64,000 bases of DNA, taken from contig NZ_CP079110.1 in the NCBI RefSeq assembly GCF_019357495.1, positions 62,001 through 126,000 of the forward strand, written 5' to 3'. The number at the start of each line of letters is the position of its first letter. The first letter of the stretch is position 1. This document shows positions 1 to 9,177 of the stretch, piece by piece. The position numbers and the translations under genes are program-made. Under the pieces are notes generated by a model. The model made no database searches. It had not been told where the DNA came from and saw only the letters and a list, made by a program, of their open reading frames with translations. The DNA is from Nosocomiicoccus ampullae (GTDB lineage: Bacteria > Bacillota > Bacilli > Staphylococcales > Salinicoccaceae).

Positions 1-876
1 AGCATCATTCATCGCCTCTAAATCTTCTTTAGGAACATCTCTAAATGCTGCAATTGCACCGTATTGTGATGGTGTAGATGCACATATTGTGTTATATAAA
101 TGTACCGTATTTACTAAATCTGAAAGTTCAGGTGTTGATAAAATATATCCAATACGTGCCCCCGTCATCGCATGTGACTTAGATAATCCATTCACGACGA
201 ATAATTTGTTACGGATTTCTTCAAACTCCATAAATGAGTGGTGTTTACCTTCATAGACGTTGTCGCTATAAATTTCATCTGTCACGATAAAAATATCTTT
301 ATCTTTTAATACTTCGACGATTTCTTTGATGTTTTCATATGAGAGTGACGTACCTGTTGGATTTGTTGGGTAGTTGAAAAGTACTGCTTTTGTTTTATCA
401 GTAATTTTTTCTTTAATTGAATCTGCTGTTGGGACGAGATCTGTTTTTGTCGTATCGACGTAGACAACTTTTGCACCGCATAACTTAATAATTGGTTCAT
501 AGCCTAAATATGATGGTGCAGGTAAAATGACTTCGTCACCTGGGTTTAAAATAGTTCTTAAAATATTATCTATTGCTTCAGAACCACCTGTCATAACGAC
601 AATCTCTTCTTCAGGACTGTAACGTACATTAAAACGATCAAAAATATAATCAGAAATTACTTGACGTAATTCTAATAAACCACGATTATGAGTATAACGT
701 AATTTATTATTATTAATTGCATCGACCATTGCTTTACGAATTGGCTCTGGTGTGTCAAAACCAGACTGGCCAAGTGTTAAGTCGACACTATCAGGATACT
801 GATCAACTTTATTAGAGAATTGACGAGTACCAGGTACTTCGATGTTTTGGATGTTATTGTTTAATTGCTTTTCCAT
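1..876 (-). CDS. PLP-dependent class I/II aminotransferase (C-terminus outside window)
   Basis: Fold-type I aminotransferase, cytoplasmic, probably acting on amino acids and keto acids. The start is the ATG at 876 behind an AGGAGG. The frame stays open to base 1, giving 292 residues, so the C-terminus is missing. Visible motifs are the TGGSEA phosphate-binding stretch near residue 96, NYPTNPTG near 168, DEIY at 200-203 and the Schiff-base lysine K233 in GLSKSHAMTG. The S-K-S-x-x-M-T-G form resembles the PatA/AspC group. PatA (N-acetyl-LL-diaminopimelate aminotransferase) is possible, but the substrate cannot be read from sequence. It is divergent from the YjiH gene with only 42 bp between start codons. 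Confidence 0.9.
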   Translation of the reverse strand, partial: MEKQLNNNIQNIEVPGTRQFSNKVDQYPDSVDLTLGQSGFDTPEPIRKAMVDAINNNKLRYTHNRGLLELRQVISDYIFDRFNVRYSPEEEIVVMTGGSEAIDNILRTILNPGDEVILPAPSYLGYEPIIKLCGAKVVYVDTTKTDLVPTADSIKEKITDKTKAVLFNYPTNPTGTSLSYENIKEIVEVLKDKDIFIVTDEIYSDNVYEGKHHSFMEFEEIRNKLFVVNGLSKSHAMTGARIGYILSTPELSDLVNTVHLYNTICASTPSQYGAIAAFRDVPKEDLEAMNDA

Positions 877-918
877 GAATTATGACCTCCTAGAAAAATC
901 GGTAAGGGATGTTAAAGT

Positions 919-2262
919 ATGAAAGATAAGAAATACTCAACAAAAACGAAAGCGTTATCAATCGTTATGAACATTATCGGTGTTGTACTGTTTTTATTAC
1001 CTATACATATTGATGGTAAATGGACGATAATGCTAGGGGTAATCGCTGATTATATTATGAAATACTTTAGTGATTTTTTACCCCTGTTAGTTGTAACGAT
1101 TGGAATTGTTTCGACTATACTCTTCATTATACAGAAAATATTAAAAACTGAAATTCCATTTTTAAAAATGCTAGATGAAGGCTTTGTATGGACAACGATT
1201 AAGTTGATTGGATTTACGTTTTTAGTGATGGCATTTTTTAAAGTCGGCCCAGAATGGGTAGTTAATGAAGATACAGGACTCATGGTATTAAATGACGTAT
1301 TACCTGTTTTAATTGTATGGTTCTTTTTAGCAGGATTTCTAATGCCCATTCTTTTAAATTTTGGTTTAACAGAATTTATCGGTGTTCTTTTAAGTAAAAT
1401 AATCCGACCATTATTTAAAGCCCCTGGGCGCTCTGGAGTAGACGCTGTGGCTTCTTGGATGGGTGCAGCACCAATTGGAGTACTCATTACTCTTAGACAA
1501 TATGAAGAAGGACTATATACTCAAAAAGAAGCGACTGCAATCGCTACGAACTTTTCAGTTGTATCAATTCCGTTTAGTCTAGTCATGACGAAGATGATTG
1601 GTATGGAACATATGTTTTTACAAATTTACGGTGCAATGGTTGTAGCTTCGATAGTTACCGCGATTGTAATGGTAAGAATTCCTCCAGTTTCTTGGAAATC
1701 AGATGAGTACTTAGTAGATAGTAAAGTTGATCCAGATGAAACCATTCCAGAAGACTGCGGAATGATAGAATATGCAGTCGATCAAATGTTTGATCGTGCT
1801 GAAAAAGAAGAAAATCCGTTTAAATTAATTAAAGAAGGTATAGTTTCTGTATTTGAAATGTGGTTCAATTTAACGACGGTAATTATGGCACTAGCAACAT
1901 TAGCAATGATTGCAGTAGAATTCACACCATTATTTTATTGGTTAAGTCTACCACTTCAACCTATTCTTCAAGTGTTTGGCATGCAACAAATTGATCTAGC
2001 AGGACCATCGTTACTCGTTGGCTTTCCAGATATTTTCTTAGGGCCAATTGTAGGAAGTGGTATTGAAGATGAATTTACAAGATTTATAATCGCTGCAACG
2101 ACGATGGCACAGCTGATTTATATGGCAGATATCGGAGCATTGCTATTAAAAAGTAAGTTAAATATTAACTTTTTTGAGCTTGTATTGATATTCGTGCTTA
2201 GAACAATTATTGCATTCCCAGTTATTTTTGTAATCGCTAAACTTGTATTTATGACGGTATAA
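919..2262 (+). CDS. YjiH family membrane protein (nucleoside-recognition/Gate domain)
   Basis: Integral membrane protein of 447 residues with about ten hydrophobic segments. It matches the YjiH family, whose core is a Gate (nucleoside recognition) domain; the transported substrate is not established. A soluble acidic loop (about residues 255-300) separates two membrane halves. The start is supported by AAGGGATG about 10 nt upstream. No hairpin is seen between its stop and gltS, but the 124-bp gap and a fresh strong ribosome site suggest gltS also has its own promoter. Confidence 0.8.
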   Translation: MKDKKYSTKTKALSIVMNIIGVVLFLLPIHIDGKWTIMLGVIADYIMKYFSDFLPLLVVTIGIVSTILFIIQKILKTEIPFLKMLDEGFVWTTIKLIGFTFLVMAFFKVGPEWVVNEDTGLMVLNDVLPVLIVWFFLAGFLMPILLNFGLTEFIGVLLSKIIRPLFKAPGRSGVDAVASWMGAAPIGVLITLRQYEEGLYTQKEATAIATNFSVVSIPFSLVMTKMIGMEHMFLQIYGAMVVASIVTAIVMVRIPPVSWKSDEYLVDSKVDPDETIPEDCGMIEYAVDQMFDRAEKEENPFKLIKEGIVSVFEMWFNLTTVIMALATLAMIAVEFTPLFYWLSLPLQPILQVFGMQQIDLAGPSLLVGFPDIFLGPIVGSGIEDEFTRFIIAATTMAQLIYMADIGALLLKSKLNINFFELVLIFVLRTIIAFPVIFVIAKLVFMTV

Positions 2263-2386
2263 TTTTTTTATCTTACCTCCTATATATTTTAAAATTTACA
2301 TGATATACTAGTATAGTTGTCGAAGTGTAAACTTTATTAACTTACAAACGTTTTCTTAAATTTAAAATATAGGGAGGTATTGTAGT

Positions 2387-3595
2387 ATGGTACTCGAACT
2401 AAATGAGATCACTACAGTGTTACTTGCATTTTTAGTCTATTTATTCGGTGATTTCTTAACTAAAAAAATTAAAATTCTATACAGATTTGCAATTCCAGCT
2501 CCGGTAGTCGGAGGGTTACTTGTTGCAATATTAATACTTATTTTATCTAATACAAATATCGTTACAATAAAACTCGATACGAGCTTCCAGTCACTATTTA
2601 TGATTGCGTTCTTCACGACAATTGGACTTGGCGCGAGCTTTGCACTTGTGAAACTTGGAGGTAAGCTGTTAGTTATTTACTGGTTAGCAGCTGGTGTTAT
2701 TGCGATTTTACAAAACGTCGTTGGAGTTAGCGTTGCGAAGTTATTTAATTTAGATCCATTATTTGGGGTTGTACTTGGTACAGCAGCGATGGAAGGTGGA
2801 CACGGAGGAGTAACGGCTTACGGTACAACATTAGAACAGATGGGTGTTGACGGAGCGTTATCTATCGGCTTAGCAGCTGCAACATTTGGTTTAATTGCAG
2901 GAGGATTAATCGGAGGTCCAATCGTTCAACATTTAATTCGTAAATATGATTTAAAGCCTTCTATTGATGATAAAAAAGTAAATTTAGATGATTACGATGA
3001 AGATTTTGAAGGAGACGGTGCAGTTACTGCTACAACAAGTCAATTTATTTATACATCGACTGTAATTGTATTTTGTATGGCTGTCGGAACATATTTAGGA
3101 GATATGTTCACAGAAGCAACGGGATTCTCGTTACCAGGATATGTTGGAGCAATGTTCGTTGCGGTATTAATACGTAACATTATCGACCGCTCAAAACCAG
3201 AAGTATTAAACTTAAAAGTAAACTCTTTAGTCGGAGAAGTTACACTTGCAATTTTCCTATCGATGGCACTTATGAGTATCAACTTAGGTGAAATTTCAGG
3301 TAACGTATTGCCAATTATCGTGGCATTAATTTTACAAGTTGCTTTAATGGCAATATTTGCATCAACGATTCTATTTAGATTACTCGGAAAAGATTATGAC
3401 AGTGCGATTATGGTTGCAGGATTTATTGGACACGGGCTTGGTGCAACACCAAACGCGATGGCAAACATGCACTCTGTCACACAACAACATGGTATGTCAC
3501 ATAAGGCATTTCTAATCGTACCAATTGTCGGAGCTTTTTTAATTGAGGTATTAACTGTTCCGATTATACTTGCGACAATTAACTTATTCTCATAA
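2387..3595 (+). CDS. gltS: sodium/glutamate symporter GltS
   Basis: ESS-family Na+-coupled glutamate carrier, 402 residues, nearly the same length as E. coli GltS (401). About ten membrane helices are arranged as two inverted halves. Glycine-rich segments characteristic of the family are visible: GTAAMEGGHGG near residue 130 and GFIGHGLGATPNAMANM near 347. The RBS AGGGAGG lies just upstream of the ATG. It is a single transcription unit closed by the terminator at 3594-3620. It likely imports glutamate and may pair metabolically with the aminotransferase upstream; that link is inference. Confidence 0.92.
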   Translation: MVLELNEITTVLLAFLVYLFGDFLTKKIKILYRFAIPAPVVGGLLVAILILILSNTNIVTIKLDTSFQSLFMIAFFTTIGLGASFALVKLGGKLLVIYWLAAGVIAILQNVVGVSVAKLFNLDPLFGVVLGTAAMEGGHGGVTAYGTTLEQMGVDGALSIGLAAATFGLIAGGLIGGPIVQHLIRKYDLKPSIDDKKVNLDDYDEDFEGDGAVTATTSQFIYTSTVIVFCMAVGTYLGDMFTEATGFSLPGYVGAMFVAVLIRNIIDRSKPEVLNLKVNSLVGEVTLAIFLSMALMSINLGEISGNVLPIIVALILQVALMAIFASTILFRLLGKDYDSAIMVAGFIGHGLGATPNAMANMHSVTQQHGMSHKAFLIVPIVGAFLIEVLTVPIILATINLFS

Positions 3596-3620
3596 AAAAG
3601 CAGCATTCGCTGCTTTTTTT
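3594..3620 (+). terminator. Rho-independent terminator after gltS
   Basis: The hairpin GCAGC-ATTC-GCTGC has an A6 tract on its left and a T7 run on its right, and begins at the gltS stop codon. Confidence 0.9.
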
Positions 3621-3730
3621 ATTTTATAACGAGATATAGATTTTTTATCATAAAAATTTTAAATTTTCTGACATTAAATATGTGATATCTATTATAATAG
3701 AATCAACTTAAATTTAGGAGGATTTTTTCG

Positions 3731-4651
3731 ATGTCAAAACTTGGAATTATCGGACTCGGAAGAGTCGGAAGTCAAATATTAACAGATGTGCAACGTGAAC
3801 AGTTATTTAAAGAAATTGTATTAATCGATGAAAATGAAAAAGTAGCACGTGGTGAAGCGCTTGACCACCATCATGTCACTGGAGCAAATGGTACACCACG
3901 CGTTAAAATCTACGCAGGTAGCTATGATGATTTAAAAGACGCGGATTTAGTTATTATTACAGCAAGTATCGTTACTGAAGCTAATATGGCAGATAGGGTG
4001 GCACTTGCTAAGGGAAATAAAAAAATTATTGAAGATGTCATTAAAAATATTGAAAGTGTAACGAAAGAAGCAATTATTTTAAATGTTTCAAATCCTGTGG
4101 ACACGATTACTTATATCGGCAGTAAACATTATGATAAGAAAAAAATAATTGGTACAGGAACGATGCTAGAGACGGCGAGGTTTAAAACTCTCATCTCAGA
4201 CCACTATGATATCGATCCAAAAAGTATAGATGCATTTGTGATTGGAGAACATGGTAAACACGCAGTACCTGTATGGAGTAAAGTAAGAATCTTTGGTATG
4301 GATTTAGAAGAATTTGAACGCTTAACAGGAAAGCCTTCAATCGATAAAGATAAAGTAACAGAAAGCATCGACCAAGTAGCATTTGAAGTCTTTTCAAATA
4401 AAGGATGGACAAACTCAGCAATTTCAAGAATTACTGTAGATCTTGCAAAATCTGTCGTATTCGATGAAAAATCTATTTATTCAGTTACGTCAGAATCAAA
4501 CGAATACGGCTATAAAGAAGTCGCGTATGGACTTCCAACAATCATTGGAAAAGATGGAATCGAGCAACGTCTTGAAATTGAATTATCAGATGACGAACAA
4601 TCAGCACTTACTGAAGCGGTTGAATATATTAAACAGGCAATTGAATTATAA
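3731..4651 (+). CDS. L-2-hydroxyacid dehydrogenase of the lactate/malate dehydrogenase family
   Basis: NAD-dependent enzyme of 306 residues. The Rossmann motif GLGRVG is at 8-13 and the acidic end of beta-2 is D33. NPVD is at 121-124, the substrate-carboxylate arginine is R150 in MLETARF, and the catalytic histidine is H174 in GEHG. The mobile substrate loop (residues 78-89) reads ASIVTEANMADR. Lactate dehydrogenases carry Gln and malate dehydrogenases carry Arg at the discriminating position (AGAPQKPGETR-type loop), and neither is present here. L-2-hydroxyisocaproate dehydrogenase is a better model than classical Ldh. The RBS TTTAGGAGG precedes the ATG and a TATAAT-like box lies near 3697. 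It ends at a terminator shared with yhgE. Confidence 0.8.
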   Translation: MSKLGIIGLGRVGSQILTDVQREQLFKEIVLIDENEKVARGEALDHHHVTGANGTPRVKIYAGSYDDLKDADLVIITASIVTEANMADRVALAKGNKKIIEDVIKNIESVTKEAIILNVSNPVDTITYIGSKHYDKKKIIGTGTMLETARFKTLISDHYDIDPKSIDAFVIGEHGKHAVPVWSKVRIFGMDLEEFERLTGKPSIDKDKVTESIDQVAFEVFSNKGWTNSAISRITVDLAKSVVFDEKSIYSVTSESNEYGYKEVAYGLPTIIGKDGIEQRLEIELSDDEQSALTEAVEYIKQAIEL

Positions 4652-4682
4652 AAAGGACACCTCTCTTAGGAGGTGTCCTTTA
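4652..4682. terminator. bidirectional terminator between the hydroxyacid dehydrogenase and yhgE
   Basis: An 11-bp stem AAAGGACACCT/AGGTGTCCTTT sits between two convergent stop codons. A-rich and T-rich flanks allow it to work in both directions. Confidence 0.9.
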
Positions 4683-4688
4683 AAGTTT

Positions 4689-6383
4689 CTATGCTTCTAA
4701 GCGACTAAGTCTGCTTGTGAGTGCTCTATATCTTGGGAATTTATCTTTTAAGAAGAACAGTAATAAGATGAATAACATCGCACCAGCGAGCATTCCGAGT
4801 AATACGTAGATGATTGTACTAAATTCGTGGTCGAATGCCTGGTTGAATATTGCTGTTCTGTAACCAATGACTGTATATGACATTGGTAAGAATTCATAAA
4901 GTTTTTGGTAAATTGCGTTTGTCGTTTCGATAGGGAATGTACCACCACTCGCTGATAATTGAACGATCAGTAAGATGATACTTAAGAACTTACCGAAGTT
5001 ACCAAATAACGTTACTAATGCACCAATCATTGTAATTGCTAATAATGACCATACGTAACTGAGTAGGAAGAATCTCCAGTGACTACTAATTTCTATTTGC
5101 ATTATAAAGTCAACAACAACTGTAATGAATGTTGAAATTAGTAGCGCATGAACCATATAGAGTAACATACGGCTAAACCATGCTTTAAAGATGTTAATAT
5201 CTTCATCAAAAATTTTGTTGTTTGGGTAAACGACGTTAAACGTAATAGACCCAATGAATAAGCTAATCGCAACGATTAGTGGCGCGAAACTTTGTCCATA
5301 GTTTTGAGTATCAACTATGTTTTTTGTTTCTAAGTGCACCGGTTGTGCAATGTCTTTTGCACCTGCTTCAGTAAATGCAAGGTTTTCTTCTTCGATTTTA
5401 TCTAACACTTTTTTAAACTGAGTGTTAATTTCATTTAATGAGTCTGAGAGCTCTTGAGAACCTTGTTGTAACTCACCTAAACCACCATTTAACTCAGAAA
5501 TACCACCAGCGAGTTGGTTTGAACCATTCGCTGCTTCACTAGTACCTTGTGCAAGTTGATTTGCTCCACCATTTGCTTGTGCTGCGCCTTGTTCAAGTTG
5601 AGACTGTGCTTGAACAAGTTGTTGTCCTTGTGGGCCAACCATTTGAGCGAGCTGTTGAAGTTGAGCTGTCATTTGTTGTTCACCTTGAACAAGCTGTCCA
5701 GTACCATCGCTTAATTCATTTGCACCATTATTTAATTGACCTACACCGTCATTTAACTCATTTGCCCCTTGAACGAGTTGTCCAGATGCATCATGTGCTT
5801 CAATTAAACCATTGTTTAATTCATCTGCACCGTCAGAAAGTTGTTGAATTGCTTCTTGAGCATCTTGACTATCCGATTCTACAGAGTTTAGTTGATCGAC
5901 AATAGCTGTAATGTAGTTATCTGTAATTTCTTTACGCACTTCTTCGATGATGAAATGTCCAACCTGCTCTGACATCAACGCCCCAATGAAGTTATGTCCA
6001 GGGTTTAAGTTTAACGACATTTCTACTTGCTCGGGATCTTCTTTTAGAAACGACATCGCTTTTTCTGAAGCATCTTCAGGAATAACGATGTACCCGTAAG
6101 TATCTCCGTTTTGTAACGCCTTTTTAGCAGTATCTAGATCTGTAAACTGCCAGTCTAAGCGGTCTTCTTCTTTCAACTCATCAACTAAAGACTCACCAAC
6201 GTTAATATCTTCGGTTCCTTTATCTTCGTTGACGATGTTAAATTTCATATCTTCTGTGTTCTCGTATGGATTCCACATCGCACCTAAGAATGTTATTGCA
6301 TATATGAATGGAAGTGTTGAAACAACGAGAAGTGAAATAAGTAAGACAGGAGTTTTCAATATAAACTTAAAATCTCGTAGCAC
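4689..6383 (-). CDS. YhgE/Pip (phage infection protein) family membrane protein
   Basis: Protein of 564 residues. An N-terminal membrane helix (about 13-35) is followed by an extracellular domain and a long helical stretch (about 180-330) built from near-repeats such as GANELNDG and GTGQLVQG. About five C-terminal membrane helices (about 365-550) follow. This layout is that of YhgE/Pip and EsaA-like proteins, seen in phage receptors and type VII secretion loci; no ESX genes are nearby. The start is GTG at 6383 behind AAGGTGA. It is divergent from a TetR regulator with a perfect operator-like dyad between them, so TetR control is likely by analogy with other YhgE-TetR pairs. Confidence 0.85.
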   Translation of the reverse strand: MLRDFKFILKTPVLLISLLVVSTLPFIYAITFLGAMWNPYENTEDMKFNIVNEDKGTEDINVGESLVDELKEEDRLDWQFTDLDTAKKALQNGDTYGYIVIPEDASEKAMSFLKEDPEQVEMSLNLNPGHNFIGALMSEQVGHFIIEEVRKEITDNYITAIVDQLNSVESDSQDAQEAIQQLSDGADELNNGLIEAHDASGQLVQGANELNDGVGQLNNGANELSDGTGQLVQGEQQMTAQLQQLAQMVGPQGQQLVQAQSQLEQGAAQANGGANQLAQGTSEAANGSNQLAGGISELNGGLGELQQGSQELSDSLNEINTQFKKVLDKIEEENLAFTEAGAKDIAQPVHLETKNIVDTQNYGQSFAPLIVAISLFIGSITFNVVYPNNKIFDEDINIFKAWFSRMLLYMVHALLISTFITVVVDFIMQIEISSHWRFFLLSYVWSLLAITMIGALVTLFGNFGKFLSIILLIVQLSASGGTFPIETTNAIYQKLYEFLPMSYTVIGYRTAIFNQAFDHEFSTIIYVLLGMLAGAMLFILLLFFLKDKFPRYRALTSRLSRLEA

Positions 6384-6415
6384 TTAATCACCTTTACTTT
6401 CTTTTTTTACTATAG

Positions 6416-6438
6416 TTATTGTACACTTAGTACAATAA
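6416..6438. promoter_or_regulatory. operator-like perfect dyad between yhgE and tetR
   Basis: TTATTGTAC-ACTTA-GTACAATAA has 9-bp arms with no mismatch and a 5-nt spacer. It lies in the divergent promoter region, 32 bp from the yhgE start and 88 bp from the tetR start. Size and placement fit a TetR dimer site controlling both genes. Binding is inferred. Confidence 0.7.
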
Positions 6439-6526
6439 AATATTATAATACTCACGTGATTTAATTACAAGGAATTCATTCATCATTTGCAGTTTTTTAT
6501 ACATTGTGTTTAAAAGGAGAGTATCC

Positions 6527-7135
6527 ATGACAAAAAAAGATTTACGAGTAATAAAAACTCTAAAAAGTATAGATGATGCGATTGTTACATTATTAAAAGA
6601 TAAAAAATTTGAAGACATTACGGTTAAAGACATCTGTGAAAAAGCGATGATTAACCGAGGAACATATTATAGTCACTATAAAGATAAATACGCGCTCATT
6701 CAGTCGTATCAAAAATCTCTAATTGAAGATGCGGAAAACTTAATTTATAAAAATATTACGGGGGATAGCTTAACAGAAATCGCTGATCATCAAGTAAAGG
6801 ATATGCTTGAACAATTATTTGAATATATCGAATATAACCAAACGAAAATTTATGCTACTGCACTTGCAGTTGGTCGAGTAGAGTTTATGGAAGATTTTTC
6901 GAAGCATATGTATAAAATATACAGATTAAAACAAAAAGAATTAGATGTTCATTTTTCTGACGAAGCGCTTAGTGAGTATTTAATTACTTATGTATCTAAC
7001 GCACATCTAGGTATTATTTATCGATGGTTAGAAAATGGGTGTAAGGAAACTCCAAAAGAGATGGCGGAAATGTTAGAGCTAATGACGATAACTGGAGTCT
7101 TCAAATCAGTATTAACAAAGGAAAAGGACGAGTAA
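6527..7135 (+). CDS. TetR family transcriptional regulator
   Basis: Repressor of 202 residues. The N-terminal helix-turn-helix spans about residues 8-55, with the TetR signature FEDITVKDICEKAMINRGTYY. The C-terminal part is a helical ligand/dimer domain with no recognisable ligand family. The start is the ATG at 6527, six bases after AAAGGAGA. An in-frame start 21 bases upstream lacks a ribosome site. It probably regulates itself and yhgE through the 6416-6438 dyad. Confidence 0.9.
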   Translation: MTKKDLRVIKTLKSIDDAIVTLLKDKKFEDITVKDICEKAMINRGTYYSHYKDKYALIQSYQKSLIEDAENLIYKNITGDSLTEIADHQVKDMLEQLFEYIEYNQTKIYATALAVGRVEFMEDFSKHMYKIYRLKQKELDVHFSDEALSEYLITYVSNAHLGIIYRWLENGCKETPKEMAEMLELMTITGVFKSVLTKEKDE

Positions 7136-7149
7136 ACTTACTCGTCCTT
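7124..7149. terminator. bidirectional terminator between tetR and the ketopantoate reductase gene
   Basis: An 11-12 bp stem AAGGACGAGTA/TACTCGTCCTT includes the tetR stop codon and is followed by a T-rich stretch. Confidence 0.85.
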
Positions 7150-7153
7150 ATTT

Positions 7154-8083
7154 TTATTGGTTTTTCATTTCTAGCTGATGCACCATATGTGTGATCATTT
7201 CATTTAATGGTGTTTTAATACCTTTTTCTTCCCCGTAACGTGCAATTTGACCATTTAGATAATCAATCTCAGTTGGTCGTTTATTTGAAAAGTCTTGGTG
7301 CATTGAAGGATAGTGTAATCCTGCGACTTCATCTGGGAATGACGCTTTAATTTTTTCAAAAGATTTATTGTAATCAAGCGCAACGTCACGTGAATTTGCA
7401 ACGTCTACAATTTCTTGAATTAAAGGTCCAATCATATTGTCTACTTCACTATATGCAGCAATTTCTCCGATACGTTTATCTAAAATTGTACATAATGGGT
7501 TTAACACGCTATTTACGACTACTTTTTCCCAGATTGCTAGGAAAACATCATCTGAAAGTTTAGAGTTTAGTTTTGCTTTATTGAAAATGTCATTAATTTC
7601 ATGACCAAGTGGAGTATCTATGCCATCTGCTCTTTGCATAATAATGCTTCCTGAACCTTCTAGTAATATTTGACCAGGTCCACGTAGGCCAGCTGTCCAC
7701 ATCGTTACTGCTAAGAAGATGTGATCTTCTTTAATAAGTTCTTTAAGACGATCTTTATGACCTAAACCGTTCATCATAGTGAGAAGTGCTGTGTCTTCAC
7801 GTATTGCGCCTTGTGTTTCAAGAGTTTTAACCATTTCAACAGACTGCATTGCTTTTGTTAAAATGATGATTAAGTCAAAAGTGCCGTCGATATTTTTAGG
7901 TAATGTTGCTGGAATATCGATTGTATAAGTGTCTGTTTCAGTTTGTATCTCTAATCCATCTTCATTGATTTTGTTAACATGCTCTTCCCACATGTCGATT
8001 AATGTTACATCATAACCTGCCTCAAATAATTGTGATCCTACACGTCCACCAAGTGCGCCAGCACCAGCGATTGCGATTTTCAT
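7154..8083 (-). CDS. ketopantoate reductase family protein (PanE/ApbA)
   Basis: NADPH-dependent reductase family, 309 residues, in the range of PanE (about 300). The N-terminal Rossmann motif GAGALGGRVG is at 7-16. A mid-protein catalytic lysine lies in the EKVVVNSVLNPLC stretch, and the helical C-terminal ApbA_C domain follows. The RBS AAAGGTGG precedes the ATG. It lies 29 bp after a PTS-IIC-like gene and is probably cotranscribed with it. That pairing hints that it may act on another 2-keto or 2-hydroxy acid rather than in pantothenate synthesis; no other pan genes are present. Confidence 0.82.
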   Translation of the reverse strand: MKIAIAGAGALGGRVGSQLFEAGYDVTLIDMWEEHVNKINEDGLEIQTETDTYTIDIPATLPKNIDGTFDLIIILTKAMQSVEMVKTLETQGAIREDTALLTMMNGLGHKDRLKELIKEDHIFLAVTMWTAGLRGPGQILLEGSGSIIMQRADGIDTPLGHEINDIFNKAKLNSKLSDDVFLAIWEKVVVNSVLNPLCTILDKRIGEIAAYSEVDNMIGPLIQEIVDVANSRDVALDYNKSFEKIKASFPDEVAGLHYPSMHQDFSNKRPTEIDYLNGQIARYGEEKGIKTPLNEMITHMVHQLEMKNQ

Positions 8084-8112
8084 AAATGATTACCACCTTT
8101 AATTAATTTAAT

Positions 8113-9177
8113 TTATTCTGATTCGAAAACGTAAATTTCTTCAGAATATAATTTTAATACGCGTGTATATAAGAAGTGGAATAAAACTCCAAATATAATT
8201 GGTACTATAAAGTAAGCGATTATTACTAGTAGTACATTAAAACCTGTAGCACCAGTCATCTCTTGTAATGATTGAATTGGACCAATTAATCCTGCGACAC
8301 CAAATCCAGCAGATTGAGGTGTACCTGGTAAGTTTATTAAGCCAGCGACAAATCCAGAGACAATTGCGTTTGAAATGACAGGTACAAGTAAAATTGGATA
8401 GCGAATTAAGTTTGGCATCATCATTTTCATTGCACCTAAAATAATTGCGATAGGTACTCCAATTTTATTTACACGTAATGTACCAATGAATAATACGATT
8501 GCTGTAGAAGCTACTCCAACACCTGCGGCCCCTGCTGCGAGACCTGAAATACCAATTGCATATGCGATTGCAGCTGTTGAAACTGGCGAGATAATAATAA
8601 TAGCAAAAGCAACTGAAAGTAGAATTGCCATGATAATTGGTTGTGCAGATGTAATGTTATTAATTAATACACCAAGACCAACTGTAATAGTATTCACGTA
8701 AGGTAATAGTAAAATACCAAGTAATCCTGAAATTCCCCCAACAACAATTGGAATTAGAATAATACTTAAACTACCGAAGCGGTCTTTTACAATTAACATA
8801 ATTCCGACAGCGATTGCCGCAGTAATCATTGTATTAATTAAGTCACCAATTCCTGTTAAAATCCATCCATTTTCTGTGAACACAGCGGCACCAGAACCTA
8901 CGAACGAAGCTGTACCGATTGTTACAGTTGCCATTGGATTTAGATTAAAGTTCATTGCGATAAGTACACCGGTTAATACCGGGATAGTAAATTGAATACC
9001 GACAACTACGTTTTGTAGTATTTGGAAGATATTCGCATATTGGCTTAAATATCCAAATAATCCTCCTAAAATTGCGTTAGGAATCAATCCAACGACGATT
9101 GCTAGTGCGACACCATTTAAAACATTAAATAAAAACTTTTTTGGTGTAAGTTTTTCGTTTGCTACTGCTTCTGACAT
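8113..9177 (-). CDS. PTS transporter subunit IIC-like membrane protein (PTS_EIIC_2 family)
   Basis: Very hydrophobic protein of 354 residues with about nine to ten helices and many Gly/Ala-rich turns (GTASFVGSGAAVF, AIGISGLAAGAAGVGVAS). This fits the stand-alone PTS_EIIC_2 family. No IIA or IIB partner is nearby, so sugar phosphotransfer is doubtful and the substrate is unknown. The ATG at 9177 is preferred because GGAG lies 8 nt upstream; the GTG at 9186 would overlap that ribosome site. First gene of an apparent two-gene operon with the PanE-like gene. Confidence 0.78.
   Translation of the reverse strand: MSEAVANEKLTPKKFLFNVLNGVALAIVVGLIPNAILGGLFGYLSQYANIFQILQNVVVGIQFTIPVLTGVLIAMNFNLNPMATVTIGTASFVGSGAAVFTENGWILTGIGDLINTMITAAIAVGIMLIVKDRFGSLSIILIPIVVGGISGLLGILLLPYVNTITVGLGVLINNITSAQPIIMAILLSVAFAIIIISPVSTAAIAYAIGISGLAAGAAGVGVASTAIVLFIGTLRVNKIGVPIAIILGAMKMMMPNLIRYPILLVPVISNAIVSGFVAGLINLPGTPQSAGFGVAGLIGPIQSLQEMTGATGFNVLLVIIAYFIVPIIFGVLFHFLYTRVLKLYSEEIYVFESE

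Noticed and set aside
5549-5905. 118-codon frame antisense to yhgE
   Set aside because: Shadow of the repetitive Gln/Leu-rich coding stretch of the YhgE protein; no ribosome site.
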